NCBI GenBank assembly: GCA_020636095.1
Contig: JACJYN010000003.1
Location: 992,001 to 1,056,000, forward strand
DNA length: 64,000 nucleotides
Direction: 5' to 3'
From: Lewinellaceae bacterium
GTDB taxonomy: Bacteria > Bacteroidota > Bacteroidia > Chitinophagales > Saprospiraceae
Part shown: one piece after another, positions 51,043 to 63,000 of the stretch
Layout of the letters: every line of letters begins with the position of its first letter
Numbering within the stretch: the stretch's first letter is position 1
The notes under the pieces: generated by a model
What the model saw: the letters and a program-made list of their open reading frames with translations, nothing else
Told to the model about the DNA's origin: nothing
Databases searched by the model: none
Translations under genes and position numbers: made by a program

Positions 51043-51738
51043 ATGAAAGCATCATTTTTTATTAGAAAGGGCGGATTGACCCTTCTCCTTCCTCTATTTA
51101 TGGCCGTAACCAGCAACGCTCAGGCGGGCCAGCTTCCCTTCCTGCTGGACATACCAGATGGTGAAGAAGCCTGTGCTTTGCGGAGCGGGGACCATAAAGA
51201 CAAGTATCTGGCCCTTTATGCAGAACCAACCCGTCAAAAAGAAGAGAAAATCAGGCAAAAGGAAGAAAAAGTACGGCTGAAAAAAAACGCTCCTGCGCTT
51301 CAGGGCCTGTATATCGGTAAAGATGGGAGTGTGGATGGGAGTAAATGGGCTTTTAAGCCGGCAGAAGAGGAAAATAATAACGGCGAGTACTTCCTGGAGT
51401 GTATGGATGGCACCGGCCGGGTGGTCGCCTGGAGTGATACCGAGGGGTTTTTTTTCCGCCCCCTGTCTATGATGGATGGTAAAATGAAGGAAATGGCCAG
51501 TTGGAACGTGAGGTTTGGAGGGGTTAATGATATAGGAGAAACCTACTATTTAATACATCCGAAGAAAGATGCCGATAAGGTTTTGGCGGTAAGCCGAAAA
51601 ACCAACCAGGTTGGTGTTTGGGACGATCCCGGCCGGCAGTCAACCATGGGCAGGGCTAGTGTAGAAATTAAGGAAGAAGCACCGGTGGATGCGCCCGGTC
51701 TGGAAGTGCTTTGGAAGCGGGTTTGTAAGGATGAATAA
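51043..51738 (+). CDS. Hypothetical secreted protein (231 aa)
   Basis: The ATG at 51043 gives MKASFFIRKGGLTLLLPLF and a signal peptide ending SNAQA; an earlier start would spoil it. After a charged repeat near residues 65-85 (RQKEEKIRQKEEKVRLKK, given in part) comes a beta-rich region of about 130 residues with strands such as TYYLIHPKKDADKVLAV and FFFRPLS, which loosely suggests a beta-trefoil (ricin-B-like) fold. Two Cys (EEACAL, RVCKDE) could bridge. No named family. Confidence 0.65.
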   Translation: MKASFFIRKGGLTLLLPLFMAVTSNAQAGQLPFLLDIPDGEEACALRSGDHKDKYLALYAEPTRQKEEKIRQKEEKVRLKKNAPALQGLYIGKDGSVDGSKWAFKPAEEENNNGEYFLECMDGTGRVVAWSDTEGFFFRPLSMMDGKMKEMASWNVRFGGVNDIGETYYLIHPKKDADKVLAVSRKTNQVGVWDDPGRQSTMGRASVEIKEEAPVDAPGLEVLWKRVCKDE

Positions 51739-51832
51739 GAGCGTCCGGACAATAAAATATGCCTCTTCCCACAGGGAAGAATGAAAAAAAGCTGATACAA
51801 ACGGCATCCCGAGGGGTGTATACCTTTCCTTT

Positions 51833-51967
51833 TTACTTCGCGAACACAAAGGTAGCCACGAGGCTATCGGTGTCGAAGAAAAGAGCAACGAAGATGCAGA
51901 TGAGGAATACAAAAAGAGCGAAGAGGACATCAGGGGATGTCTCTTTAACAGGGGTATTTTTGTTCAT
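51833..51967 (-). CDS. Small membrane protein (44 aa)
   Basis: ATG at 51967 on the - strand, stop TAA at 51835-51833. The product begins MNKNTPVKETSPDVLFALFV and continues as a hydrophobic helix (LFALFVFLICIFVALFF, residues about 15-31) ending in FVFAK, so it is a plausible single-pass or hairpin membrane protein. The frame uses typical codons for the region. It is too short for routine gene finders. Convergent with the gene ending at 51738. Unknown function. Confidence 0.55.
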   Translation of the reverse strand: MNKNTPVKETSPDVLFALFVFLICIFVALFFDTDSLVATFVFAK

Positions 51968-52133
51968 GGGGGATGTACTTTGTTTTACTAGGGATTATGA
52001 CAAACTCCAATAAAAGCCAAACGGCATTTATTGATTACAGATTTTTCGTGGTAAAATTGCCATTATTTTTCTAACAGGTCAACCTATTCGGAGAAATAAT
52101 TGCCCAATAGCGGAAAAAAACACCCCTGTCGGG

Positions 52134-52892
52134 TTATTTATCCAGCCAGTTCTTAAAGTCACTGACCCTATCCCGGCTGACGATCACCTCAAATTCCGGT
52201 TGGGGCCGCAGTTCCACGATCAGGCGGCTGTTGAAGTAGGGCGACACCTTGTGGATAGCGTTGATGTGGACGATGGCTTTTCGGTTGAGGCGAAAGAATG
52301 CCTTGGGGTTAAGCAGGCCATCCAACTGGTCGAGGGTATAGTCCAGTACATGCCGTTTTCTGTCTCTCATTTGTGCGAAAAGCAGGCCGTCTTCTGAGTA
52401 GAAATACTGAATATCGTCTATTTGTATGTAGGTAAGCTGCTGGCCGATTTTAACGATGAAGCGCTCCTTGTATTCCGGAACCTGGAAGGATTGAATCAGG
52501 CTTTCCAGCGCCTGGGTATCCAGGTAGGGAGCTTTCCCAAAAAAGCGGTCGAATTTAGCCAGGGCCTGTTCGAGTTCCTGCGGGTCGATGGGTTTCAACA
52601 GATAATCAATACTGTTTAGTTTAAATGCTTTAAGGGTATATTGATCGTAGGCGGTAGTGAAAATAACCGGCGCCTGCACTTCTACTTCCCGGAAAATGTC
52701 GAAGCTCAGCCCATCGGCCAGTTGAATGTCGAGGAACATCAGGTCTGGCCCGGGGTGGTTCTGAAGCCATTGAACCGTTTTTTCAACGCTGTCGATAAGC
52801 GCCAGTACATCTGCCTGGGGGCGTTGTTGTTGGAGCAGTTGATGCAGCCGGAGGGCGGCTGGTTTTTCATCTTCAATGATGAGCAATTTCAT
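52134..52892 (-). CDS. LytTR-family response regulator
   Basis: 252 residues from the ATG at 52892 (MKLLIIEDEKPAALRL). The receiver domain has the acidic pocket E7-D8-E9, the phosphorylation site D55 (LMFLDIQ), T79/T80 and K100 (YLLKP). Residues about 150-250 form a LytTR DNA-binding domain (FIVKIGQQLTYIQIDDIQYFYSEDG ... FFRLNRKAIVHINAIHKV, given in part). LytTR proteins bind pairs of direct repeats about 21-22 bp apart. No sensor kinase gene is adjacent; a DUF2141 gene lies upstream on the same strand. It is a candidate regulator for the twin-box promoters of the curlin-like genes (inference). Confidence 0.92.
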   Translation of the reverse strand: MKLLIIEDEKPAALRLHQLLQQQRPQADVLALIDSVEKTVQWLQNHPGPDLMFLDIQLADGLSFDIFREVEVQAPVIFTTAYDQYTLKAFKLNSIDYLLKPIDPQELEQALAKFDRFFGKAPYLDTQALESLIQSFQVPEYKERFIVKIGQQLTYIQIDDIQYFYSEDGLLFAQMRDRKRHVLDYTLDQLDGLLNPKAFFRLNRKAIVHINAIHKVSPYFNSRLIVELRPQPEFEVIVSRDRVSDFKNWLDK

Positions 52893-52955
52893 GAACACTG
52901 GCTTTGCTTCCGGCAAAGGTATAAGGGATTTTGCAGAACGCCTATTTTCCTCTGC

Positions 52956-53420
52956 TCAATCGTACCATTCCCTGAGGCTGATGCGCAGCCGCTGGGAATG
53001 GGCGCCAAACTGAAAAGCGACTTCGTTGAAATTGGGCAGCCGCCATTTCGTTCGGGGCGGGCGGGAAAAAGCAAAAGGTTCGGTAGGGATGCCGAAGAAA
53101 TTGCGGTCGAGTTCTCCATTATTGTTGATATCATGGAAAAGCGCAACCGCATAGGTGCCGTAGGGTAAATCGGGAATGGAAAATCGCATAGCTCCGGCCT
53201 TTTCCACCTTGAAACCCTGAACGATCGCCTTTTCTTTAACCAGGTAATTTTCCGGGGAGTCATAGATGCCAACCCAAATGGTGCCTTTCGCCTCTTTTAC
53301 ATTGCCTACTTCTATAATCAGTTCGCCATCTTCCGGCCCGGGAACAGGCGCCGGGCACTCCGGGCCCGACACGGTGAAGGCTGGCAGGGCCAGCATGACT
53401 TGAATCAGAATTGAGATCAT
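52956..53420 (-). CDS. DUF2141-domain secreted protein
   Basis: 154 residues with a hydrophobic N-terminus (ISILIQVMLALPAF) that may be a signal peptide. The DUF2141 pattern is seen: IIEVGNVKEAKGTIWVGIYDSPENYLV, then LPYGTYAVALFHDINNNGELDRNFFGIPTEPFAFS (described in part), with the D-x-N-x-N-G-x-x-D loop near residues 99-107. The fold is a small beta-sandwich found on its own or fused in Bacteroidota exported proteins. It is 63 bp upstream of the LytTR gene on the same strand and may share its transcript. Role unknown. Confidence 0.85.
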   Translation of the reverse strand: MISILIQVMLALPAFTVSGPECPAPVPGPEDGELIIEVGNVKEAKGTIWVGIYDSPENYLVKEKAIVQGFKVEKAGAMRFSIPDLPYGTYAVALFHDINNNGELDRNFFGIPTEPFAFSRPPRTKWRLPNFNEVAFQFGAHSQRLRISLREWYD

Positions 53421-54038
53421 GAGTTGATGGTTTTTTCCTTACTATTCCGGTGACATATCCCTTCAAAGACTTAATAAAACAATAAAGGTTGCGCCAGAAT
53501 TGTCCAATCGAGGACATGCCGGGCTTCTAATTTCCAGAAAATGCTGAAATCCACGGACTTTGCTGCCCGAAAAAAAAATCTTATAATGAAGTTTATACGG
53601 GAAATTGTCATTTAAGTTCCTCCACTCCAAAAAAGGGCATTAAAACTGGAAGAGATTCGAATTATTGACTATTTTTGCACAGCTAGTTTGATCTGGCCCC
53701 AAACAATTTTCACCTTTTTTGGTTTCGGATAGTTGCCGGTATCCTGTCGGTAAAAAAAAATATTGGACCAAATTGTTGCCCACACAGGCCCAATCCTTTA
53801 CAAGCCCTTCGATACTACCCCACTTGTATTGTACACGTTGGTCATTGGATTGAAGAAGAGTAACCTCAGTAGTGGCATTTTTTTTAGAAAATGTGTACTC
53901 GAGGAAACTTTTTTTCGTCAAACAATGGGGTTAATGCGGTTATCGCTATAACAAATCATATTAAAACACTTTTTCAAATTCTTTTCCGGCTTGCGGAAGG
54001 AAGGTATTGTTTTGTTAAGCTAACAAATTTTAATTCAC
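53421..54038. other. Intergenic region before the giant adhesin-like gene
   Basis: 618 bp, AT-rich. Short frames on both strands (one starting at TTG on the - strand near 53921) lack recognisable features. No clear terminator or strong TAnnTTTG box was seen, so the promoter of the gene at 54039 is not located. Confidence 0.35.
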
Positions 54039-57000
54039 ATGAAAGACCGCTACATGGCATACTTTGAGAAAACCGTAGCAAAGATTTTCACCCGGGGGTG
54101 GCTTTACAGTATGGCCTTGTTGGCCAGTACCTTCTCCCAGGCTAACGCGCAGTGTACCATTAAGATAGAATCTGTCTATGTAGACTGCAGTTTCAACGGG
54201 AATAACAATTTCACGGCTGAAGTATTGGTGAGCTGGACATCCGCGCCGGGTTCGCCGATTCAGGTCAATGTCGGTGGACAAAGCCAGTTGTTTACGCCTG
54301 CATCCGGTAGTGGCGCGTATACTTTTTCGGGCTTTAGCTTGCCTAGCCCGGGGTTGGGCTATCCGGTTACCGCCCGTTTCACGGCCGCCAATTCCTGCCA
54401 GGATTTCAGTACGGCCGATGCTATTGCCTGTACCCCGGCCTGCCCCAATACCCCTACCTCGGTTGGTGGCATTGCCTGGAAAGAGATCATTGCCGATGGC
54501 GTTTTTGACGGAGAGCCGGGGCAGCCCAATATAAAAGTCGAAGCTTATGATTGTGACGGCCAGCTACGGGGCACGGCCTTCACCAATGCCGATGGGCAGT
54601 GGAGTATATCCGGCTTAAATTCCGGAGAAGCATACCGCGTGGAGTTTTCGACTCAGCAGATTCCCGGAATCAGCCCATCGCTGGCCGGCCCCGATAACGG
54701 GTCTCCGGTCCAATTCATTACGGCGGGTGATTGTTCGGCCAACGCCGCATTTATGGAACAGTCGGCCCAGTATTGTTCCAACCCGGATAATGCCATTTCT
54801 CCGGATTGTTCAGAGCTGCCCAATGTACTGGATTGGCGGGCCTATTCCAATGGCGCCAATCCCTTCCCTTTCGCCCCTTTTGCGGCAAATGTTAATGAAG
54901 ACAGGGTGTTCTGGGCCCGGACTACGGATGGCGCTACTGCTTACGCTCATAAAGTTTATCATTCAACATACGGAGGAGCAAATGCTTTTTACCTGCTCGA
55001 AATGGAAGCCGGCAGCAACGCTTCCGGAGACGACAACGCAGTAGGGGCTGTCTTCGCCTTCAACCGCCCGGTGGCAGAACTCAGTTTTTCCCTGCTCGAT
55101 ATTGATATTTCCGGTAATGCGGCCGACCGGGTTAGCGTGCAGGGCTATCTCGGCGGTGCGCCGGTCAGCCTGTCTTCCGGCGAGATAGCTGCTGGAAGCG
55201 CTGTGAGTGTGTTGGAACCCTATCTGTTTGAAGGAACGGCTGCTGTTGATGATGCCGCTGATGCGGGCAACGTTACCATCAGGTTTAGCCACCCCATCGA
55301 CCAGTTGTCCATTACGCTCTCCTCGGTTGTCTCGGCAAATGGGGGAGGGGATGTTCAGGGGGTTGGGATCGGCAATATCAGTTGGTGTAAGCAACCGGCG
55401 CTTCTGGCCCCGGATTGCATCCGGATATTCGATTGGCTGGCTTTTACAGACAACAACACCAGCCCTACCCCTTACGCGATGGAAGATGTGGACCTGGAGG
55501 TCAGTAAAAATGATCCCTTTGGCGTAGCTGCCAGCTCGGCTTTTATGGTCGACAACGACTTTACCCCGCAGGGTGGACACCGGGGTTTCTGGGCGATTGG
55601 AATGGATGCTACTGCCCCGAATCAGTATGTGGATAACATCATCACCTTCAGCCAGCCGGTTAGCCAGCTCAGCTTTTCCATCCTTGATATTGATCAAAAC
55701 GACGGACAGGGGGCGCCTGGCCTGGCCTTCCAGGACCGGGTCAGCGTTCACGGCTTTCTCAATGGGGTGGAGGTGGAGTTAGGGCTATCCGATATCATCG
55801 CCGGCGCTGGCGTCCAGGGTGGCATTGTGAGTATCCTTTCCCCTAATGACTATGCCGGCGACGGGGTGGTGGCGAATGGAGCTTCCGCCGATGGTAACCT
55901 CGCGGTGCGCCTTCTACAGGAGGTTGACTCCGTGGTGATCCGCCTGGCGCCTGGCCCGGATAGCCCTGACAACCCCGCTGCTCAGCAGATTGGGCTGAGT
56001 GACATCAACTTTTGCATCTGCCGGCCGGCGCCGTTACAGATCGGCGACCTGGCCTGGGAAGATGCAAACGGCAACGGCATACAGGAAGCCTGCGAGCCTC
56101 CCCTCCCCAACCTGCCGATAGCTTTGTATGACGAAGCGGGAACCTTGCTCGCCACTACGCTGTCGGACGCAGAAGGGCGTTATCACTTCACTCGTTCTGG
56201 CACCGCCGGCGAATCCTGGCTGGCCGATGGCCAACTCCAGCCCAATACAGCCTACTTCATCGTCTTCGGAAGTGATGCCGATAACCCGGAGGACCGTTAC
56301 CTCTTGCTTAATGATAAGTTGTATGTTCCTACCGGCAGGCATGTTGGAACTGGCTCCAACCCCTTTATGAATGATTCTGATCCCAATCCTGAAAACCTCT
56401 CAACCGATATGCCCGGCGCCATCCCCGACGGGCTGCCGTATATTCACTTTTCCACCGGAGACGAAGGACAAGTGAATCCAACGCTCGACGCAGGCTTTAT
56501 ACCTGCCTGGTTTGACCTGGCTCTGCGCATGGAACTCAACCAGGAATTGACTCCCCCGCCTTTCGCTCCCGGAGATATCGTCAATTATACCATTACGGTG
56601 TATAACCAGGGTAGGGTGCCTACTAACCTCCTGGTCCTGGTGGATTACTACTCCCCCGATGCGATGGAGCTGGAATATGACGGCACCTGGTTCTATGAAA
56701 ATGGGGTGACTTTCACCCGATGGCCCTTGCCGAATATTAGCCCGGGGGATTCGCTGTCTTTGGATATTTCCTTTCGGATCAAGACTACTTTCAGCGGAGA
56801 TACCATCGTTAATCGGACAGAAGTCTACCATAGTGGAAATATCTTCGGACTGGACGACCTCGATTCTACGCCGGATGGCTTGCCGTTCAATGATGCCGGC
56901 GGCGCCCCCGGCTCCGAGGCGGATGATGCCATCATCGGCGATGGCACCGGCCCGGTGAATGGAACACTGGCCGCTACCGATGAAGACGACCATGACGTAG

Positions 57001-60000
57001 CGCTCATCCATGTGGAGGGCGCTGCTCCCTTCGACCTGGCGCTCGACCTTTCCCTGAACGGGGACGGGCCCTTCTATCCTGGCGATGATGTTACCTTCTC
57101 CATTGAAGTGATTAATGAGGGCGCCCTGGACGCCGGCACGGTCCAGTTGAATAATTACATCCCCAACGGCCTCACCCTTAATGACCCGGACTGGACGGCC
57201 GCCAACGGCGTGGCCAGCCTCAACCTGCCCATCGATGTGTTGCCAACCGGAAGTTCCGTTTTCCGGGAGATTACTCTCCAGGTAGTGGATGGGTTTTCCG
57301 GGAATACCATTATTAACGTAGTGGAGATCGCCGATGCTACCAATGCCCTGGGGGAAAGCGATGGTGATTCCACCCCCGGCAACCAAAACCCTGACGAAGA
57401 TGACCAGGCTGCGGCTACAGTGCCCATCAGCGCCATCTTCGACCTGTCCCTGGAAAAGGAAGTAGTGAGCACCGGGCCTTTCTCTCCGGGAAGTACGGTT
57501 ACTTTTTCTATCAGAATAACCAATGAGGGTTCTGTGGCGGCCCAGAATGTTCAGATAACTGATTTTATCCCCGACGGGATGATCCTGGTTTCTAATAATT
57601 GGTCAAATATCAATGGCGTTGCCCGGCTCAACACCCTCATTTCCAATATCGCTCCTGGTAATACTGTTACGCGGGCCATCACTTTCAGGATTAATGATAA
57701 TTTCCCCAATACCAGCATCCTCAATTCTGCCGAGATTTATTCCGCCAGCAACGGGCAGGGGCTGAACGACCGGGATTCTACTCCCGGCAACAACAGCACG
57801 CAGGAAGATGACGACGATACCGCCACGATCAATATTCAACAAGCAACGCCGGTGTTTGACCTATCCCTCAAAAAAGAGGTCAACTATGCAGTAACACCGG
57901 GGCCTTTCGAGCCGGGAGATTACATTAGTTTCAAGATTGCAGTATACAACGATGGTAACGTGAAGGCCAGAAATATCCAGGTGGCCGATTATCTTCCGGA
58001 CGGGACATCCCTGGATGACAACGGCTGGATCAATTATGGCGGCCTGGCCGTTTTCGCCTCGCCGATCTCCTCTTTGGAGGCCGGAGCGTCCGTAACGGTA
58101 ACGATCCTGTTAAAAGTAGATGAGGATTTCGACGGCACAGAGATCATCAATAGCGCCGAATTGTACTCCGTTTTCAATGATTCCGGACTGGACGATATAG
58201 ACTCCAGCCCGGATAACGGGATCGGTAATGGAGAAGATGACGAGCACTCAGCGGTGGTGCCAATCGAACAGGAATTGCCTGCTTTTGACCTTTCCCTGGC
58301 TAAGAAGGTGAAAACCTCCGCTACGCCTGGCCCTTTTTATCCGGGCAGTACGGTAACCTTCTCCATCCGGGTGAGTAATGAGGGTAACATCGATGCCGAA
58401 GAAGTGTCCGTTATCGATTACATCCCCCCGGGGCTGGTCCTGGCAGACGCCAACTGGTCACAGGTTTTTGGCTCCGCTGTCCTCAATCAACCCATAACCG
58501 GCCTGGCTGCCGGAACTACTGCCAGTGTAGACATTACCTTTACGATAGCGGATGGGTATACCGGTAATTTGATCACCAATGTCGCGGAGATCAACAGCGC
58601 CACCAACAGCGCTTCGATGGCGGATGAGGACTCCACTCCGGCTAATGGGGCGGGCGGAGAAGATGATATTGACGGAGGCAAACTGGAGGTGAGGCAAACT
58701 TTTGACCTTGCCCTTTCCAAAACCATTAATACCAGCCTTACCCCCGGGCCTTACCAGCCAGGGGGCCAGATTGCTTATAACCTGACGGTTTACAACCAGG
58801 GTAGCCTGACTGCCAACAACATCCGGTTGTACGACTATTATCCGCCCGGCCTCATCCTGAACGACAACAACTGGCAGGTGGTTCAGGGTAATATCCTTCG
58901 GCTGGGAACGCCTATTCCCACCCTGCCACCCGGGGAGTCGAGGACGGTGGCGATCCACTTTGATATTTCTCCTAATGTCATGCATGGAGACAGCCTGGTC
59001 AACTGCGCAGAAGTAGGCGGTTCCACCAACAGCCTCGGCTTGCCGGATGCCGACTCCACGCCAACCAACGGCAGCCATGATGAGGATGATGACGATATAG
59101 AGACGGTGTTTATTACCGTTCCCAAACGCTTTGACCTTTCTCTATCCAAGTCGGTGAACAACAGCCTGACGCCTCCCCCGTACTACCCCGGCAGTACCGT
59201 TTCCTATACTATAACAGTGAGGAATGAAGGGGAGGAAGTCGCTGAAAATATTCAGGTTCAGGATTATATCCCTCAGGGGCTGATCCTGACCAGTTCCGAC
59301 TGGTCGGCACTGGGGAGTATTGCCACGCTCAACGACCCCATTGCCAGCCTTTTACCTGGTGATTCTGCTACGGTGGAGATCACCTTTGCCATCAGCCCGG
59401 TTTTCCAGGGTACTTCTCTGTCCAACTATGCCGAAGTGGGAGGTAGCAATGCCGGCTCCAATATCAGCGATGCCGATTCTACCCCCGGCAATGGCAGTGC
59501 CGGCCCGGGAGAGGATGATTACGACGGCGCCACGATAACCGTCAGCCGCCAGGACTTTGACCTGTCCCTGCGCAAGCGGCTGAAATCCAGCGTCACTCCG
59601 GGCCCATTTGTTCCGGGCAGCACGCTCACCTTTGAGATCGAAATCGCCAACGAGGGCGACCTGACTGCTCAGAATATACAGCTTCGGGAATATTTTCCTT
59701 TTGGCTTGCTGCTTTCGGACCCCGATTGGAACGCCGTGGGTAACGTGGCAGAACTGGTGTTCCCCATCAATAGCCTCGCTCCGGGTGCGACAACGGTCGT
59801 GGATGTGACGTTCACCGTTGCGCCCAATTTCGAGGGCTCCAGCCTGACCAACTTCGCCGAGGTGGGCAGCGCTTTCAATATTCTGGGGTACGATGACATG
59901 GACTCTACGCCCGGTAACGGTAGCCTGGGCGCCGATGAAGATGATTACGATGACGCCACCATCACGGTCCTTCAGCAGCAGTTCGACCTGAGATTGGCTA

Positions 60001-63000
60001 AAGAACTCAAAACCAGCGCCACACCCGGCCCCTTTTTCCCGGGCAGTACGGTTACCTACCGCGTTACCATCACGAACGAGGGCGGCCTGGAAGCACTGAA
60101 TATACAACTCCGGGATTACATTCCTCTGGGCTTGGTGCTGGCTGACAACAACTGGACACTCAACGGCAGTATGGCGGTACGCAACATCGGCAACCTGGCG
60201 CCTGGTGCTTCCTCCTCCTTCGATATCACCTTTACGGTATCGCCTGACTTTACCGGTTCGGTTTTACTCAACTATGCCGAGATCGGCGCCGCTACCAATA
60301 GCATGGGCCGGCAGGATGAGGATTCTACGCCCGGTAACGGCGCGGCTGCCCCCAATGAAGATGACTTCGACAGCGCCTCCATCGATGTGATACAACAAGC
60401 GTTCGACCTGGCGCTTAATAAAGAACTGAACACCAGCCTCACACCTGGCCCCTTTGTGCCGGGCAGCACCGTGGTTTTCCGCCTGACCCTAACCAATGAA
60501 GGCGAAATAACGGCACAGAACGTACAGCTTTGGGATTACATCCCCCTGGGATTAATCCTGACCGATAACAACTGGTCCTCCAATGGCAATCTGGCCAGCC
60601 GGACGATCAGCAGCCTGGCGCCCGGCGCTTCCGCTTTCGTTAATATTACGTTTACCGTCGCCTCCAATTACTCCGGAACGGCTATTGCCAACTACGCTGA
60701 GATCGCTTCCGCCTCGAATGTTTTTGGCCTGGATGACCGGGATTCCACACCGGGTAACAGCTCATCCGGCGCCAATGAAGATGATTTTGACGGCGCTACT
60801 ATCAGTGTGGTGCAACAGCCCTTTGACCTGGCGCTAACCAAAGTGCTCAAACAGAGCGCCACTCCCGGGCCGTTTTATCCGGGCAGCACCGTTACGTATC
60901 AGATCACAGTGACGAATGAAGGCGGCATCGCCGCTCAGAATATACAGGTGCGGGATTACATTCCCCTGGGCCTGATATTGGCCGATAACAACTGGACGCT
61001 GAACGGTAGCATGGCCTATCGGCCTATTGGGGCATTACAGCCCGGCGCCTCGGCTTCTGTAGATATTACCTTTACCATTTCCACCAACTTTACCGGATTT
61101 TTCATCACCAACTATGCGGAGATCGGCGCCGCAACCAATTCTATCGGACTGGGGGATACCGACTCCACTCCCGGAAATGGCAGCGCCGGCATCAACGAAG
61201 ATGATTTTGATAGTGCGGGCATTACCGTGAGCCCTCCCCAACAGTTCGACCTGGCGCTGAGCAAGGCGGTGAGCCCCGCGACGCCGGGCCCCTACGTAGC
61301 GGGCAGCGCGGTGACCTTCCGCCTGACGGTGACGAATCAGGGCAACGTGGCTGCCCAGAGTATACAGCTGTGGGATTACCTCCCGGCGGGCCTGGTGCTT
61401 TCAGACAATACCTGGACGCAGAACGGCGGCATCGCCAGCTACAACGGCGGGATTGCCAGCCTGGCGCCGGGCGCCTCGCAGACGGTGGAGGCCGATTTCA
61501 CGGTCGCTCCGGGTTTTGGCGGCACGCAGGTGGTGAACTTCGCCGAGATAAGCGCGGCCTCCAACAGCGCGGGCCTGAACGATGCGGATTCCACGCCGGG
61601 CAACGGCGCCTCCGGGCCCAATGAGGACGATTACGACAGCGCGGGCATCAACATCAGTGTATCGCCCTCGTTCGACCTGGCGCTGAGCAAGGCGGTGAGC
61701 CCCGCGACGCCGGGCCCCTACGTAGCGGGCAGCGCGGTGACCTTCCGCCTGACGGTGACGAATCAGGGCAACGTGGCTGCCCAGAGTATACAGCTGTGGG
61801 ATTACCTCCCGGCGGGCCTGGTGCTTTCAGACAATACCTGGACGCAGAACGGCGGCATCGCCAGCTACAACGGCGGGATTGCCAGCCTGGCGCCGGGCGC
61901 CTCGCAGACGGTGGAGGCCGATTTCACGGTCGCTCCGGGTTTTGGCGGCACGCAGGTGGTGAACTTCGCCGAGATAAGCGCGGCCTTCAACAGCGCGGGC
62001 CTGAACGATTCGGATTCCACGCCGGGCAACGGCGCCTCCGGGCCCAATGAGGACGATTACGACAGCGCGGGCATCAACATCAGTGTATCGCCCTCGTTCG
62101 ACCTGGCGCTGAGCAAGGCGGTGAGCCCCGCGACGCCGGGCCCCTACGTAGCGGGCAGCGCGGTGACCTTCCGCCTGACGGTGACGAATCAGGGCAACGT
62201 GGCTGCCCAGAGCATACAGCTGTGGGATTACCTCCCGGCGGGCCTGGTGCTTTCAGACAATACCTGGACGCAGAACGGCGGCATCGCCAGCTACAACGGC
62301 GGGATTGCCAGCCTGGCGCCGGGCGCCTCGCAGACGGTGGAGGCCGATTTCACGGTCGCTCCGGGTTTTGGCGGCACGCAGGTGGTGAACTTCGCCGAGA
62401 TAAGCGCGGCCTTCAACAGCGCGGGCCTGAACGATTCGGATTCCACGCCGGGCAACGGCGCCTCCGGGCCCAATGAGGACGATTACGACAGCGCGGGCAT
62501 CAACATCAGTGTATCGCCCTCGTTCGACCTGGCGCTGAGCAAGGCGGTGAGCCCCGCGACGCCGGGCCCCTACGTAGCGGGCAGCGCGGTGACCTTCCGC
62601 CTGACGGTGACGAATCAGGGCAACGTGGCTGCCCAGAGCATACAGCTGTGGGATTACCTCCCGGCGGGCCTGGTGCTTTCAGACAATACCTGGACGCAGA
62701 ACGGCGGCATCGCCAGCTACAACGGCGGGATTGCCAGCCTGGCGCCGGGCGCGACGCAGACGGTGGAGGCCGATTTCACGGTCGCTCCGGGCTTTGGCGG
62801 CACACAGGTGGTGAACTTCGCCGAGATAAGCGCGGCCTTCAACAGCGCGGGCCTGAACGATTCGGATTCCACGCCGGGCAACGGCGCCTCCGGGCCCAAT
62901 GAGGACGATTACGACAGCGCGGGCATTCAGGTTTCTCCCGATCCTGTTTTTGACCTGGCGCTTCGAAAGCAGTTAAAAACCACGGTTACGCCCGGCCCCT

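Noticed and set aside
53640..53921. 93-codon frame on the - strand
   Set aside because: Starts with TTG, has no recognisable feature, and overlaps the region where the promoter of the giant gene should be.
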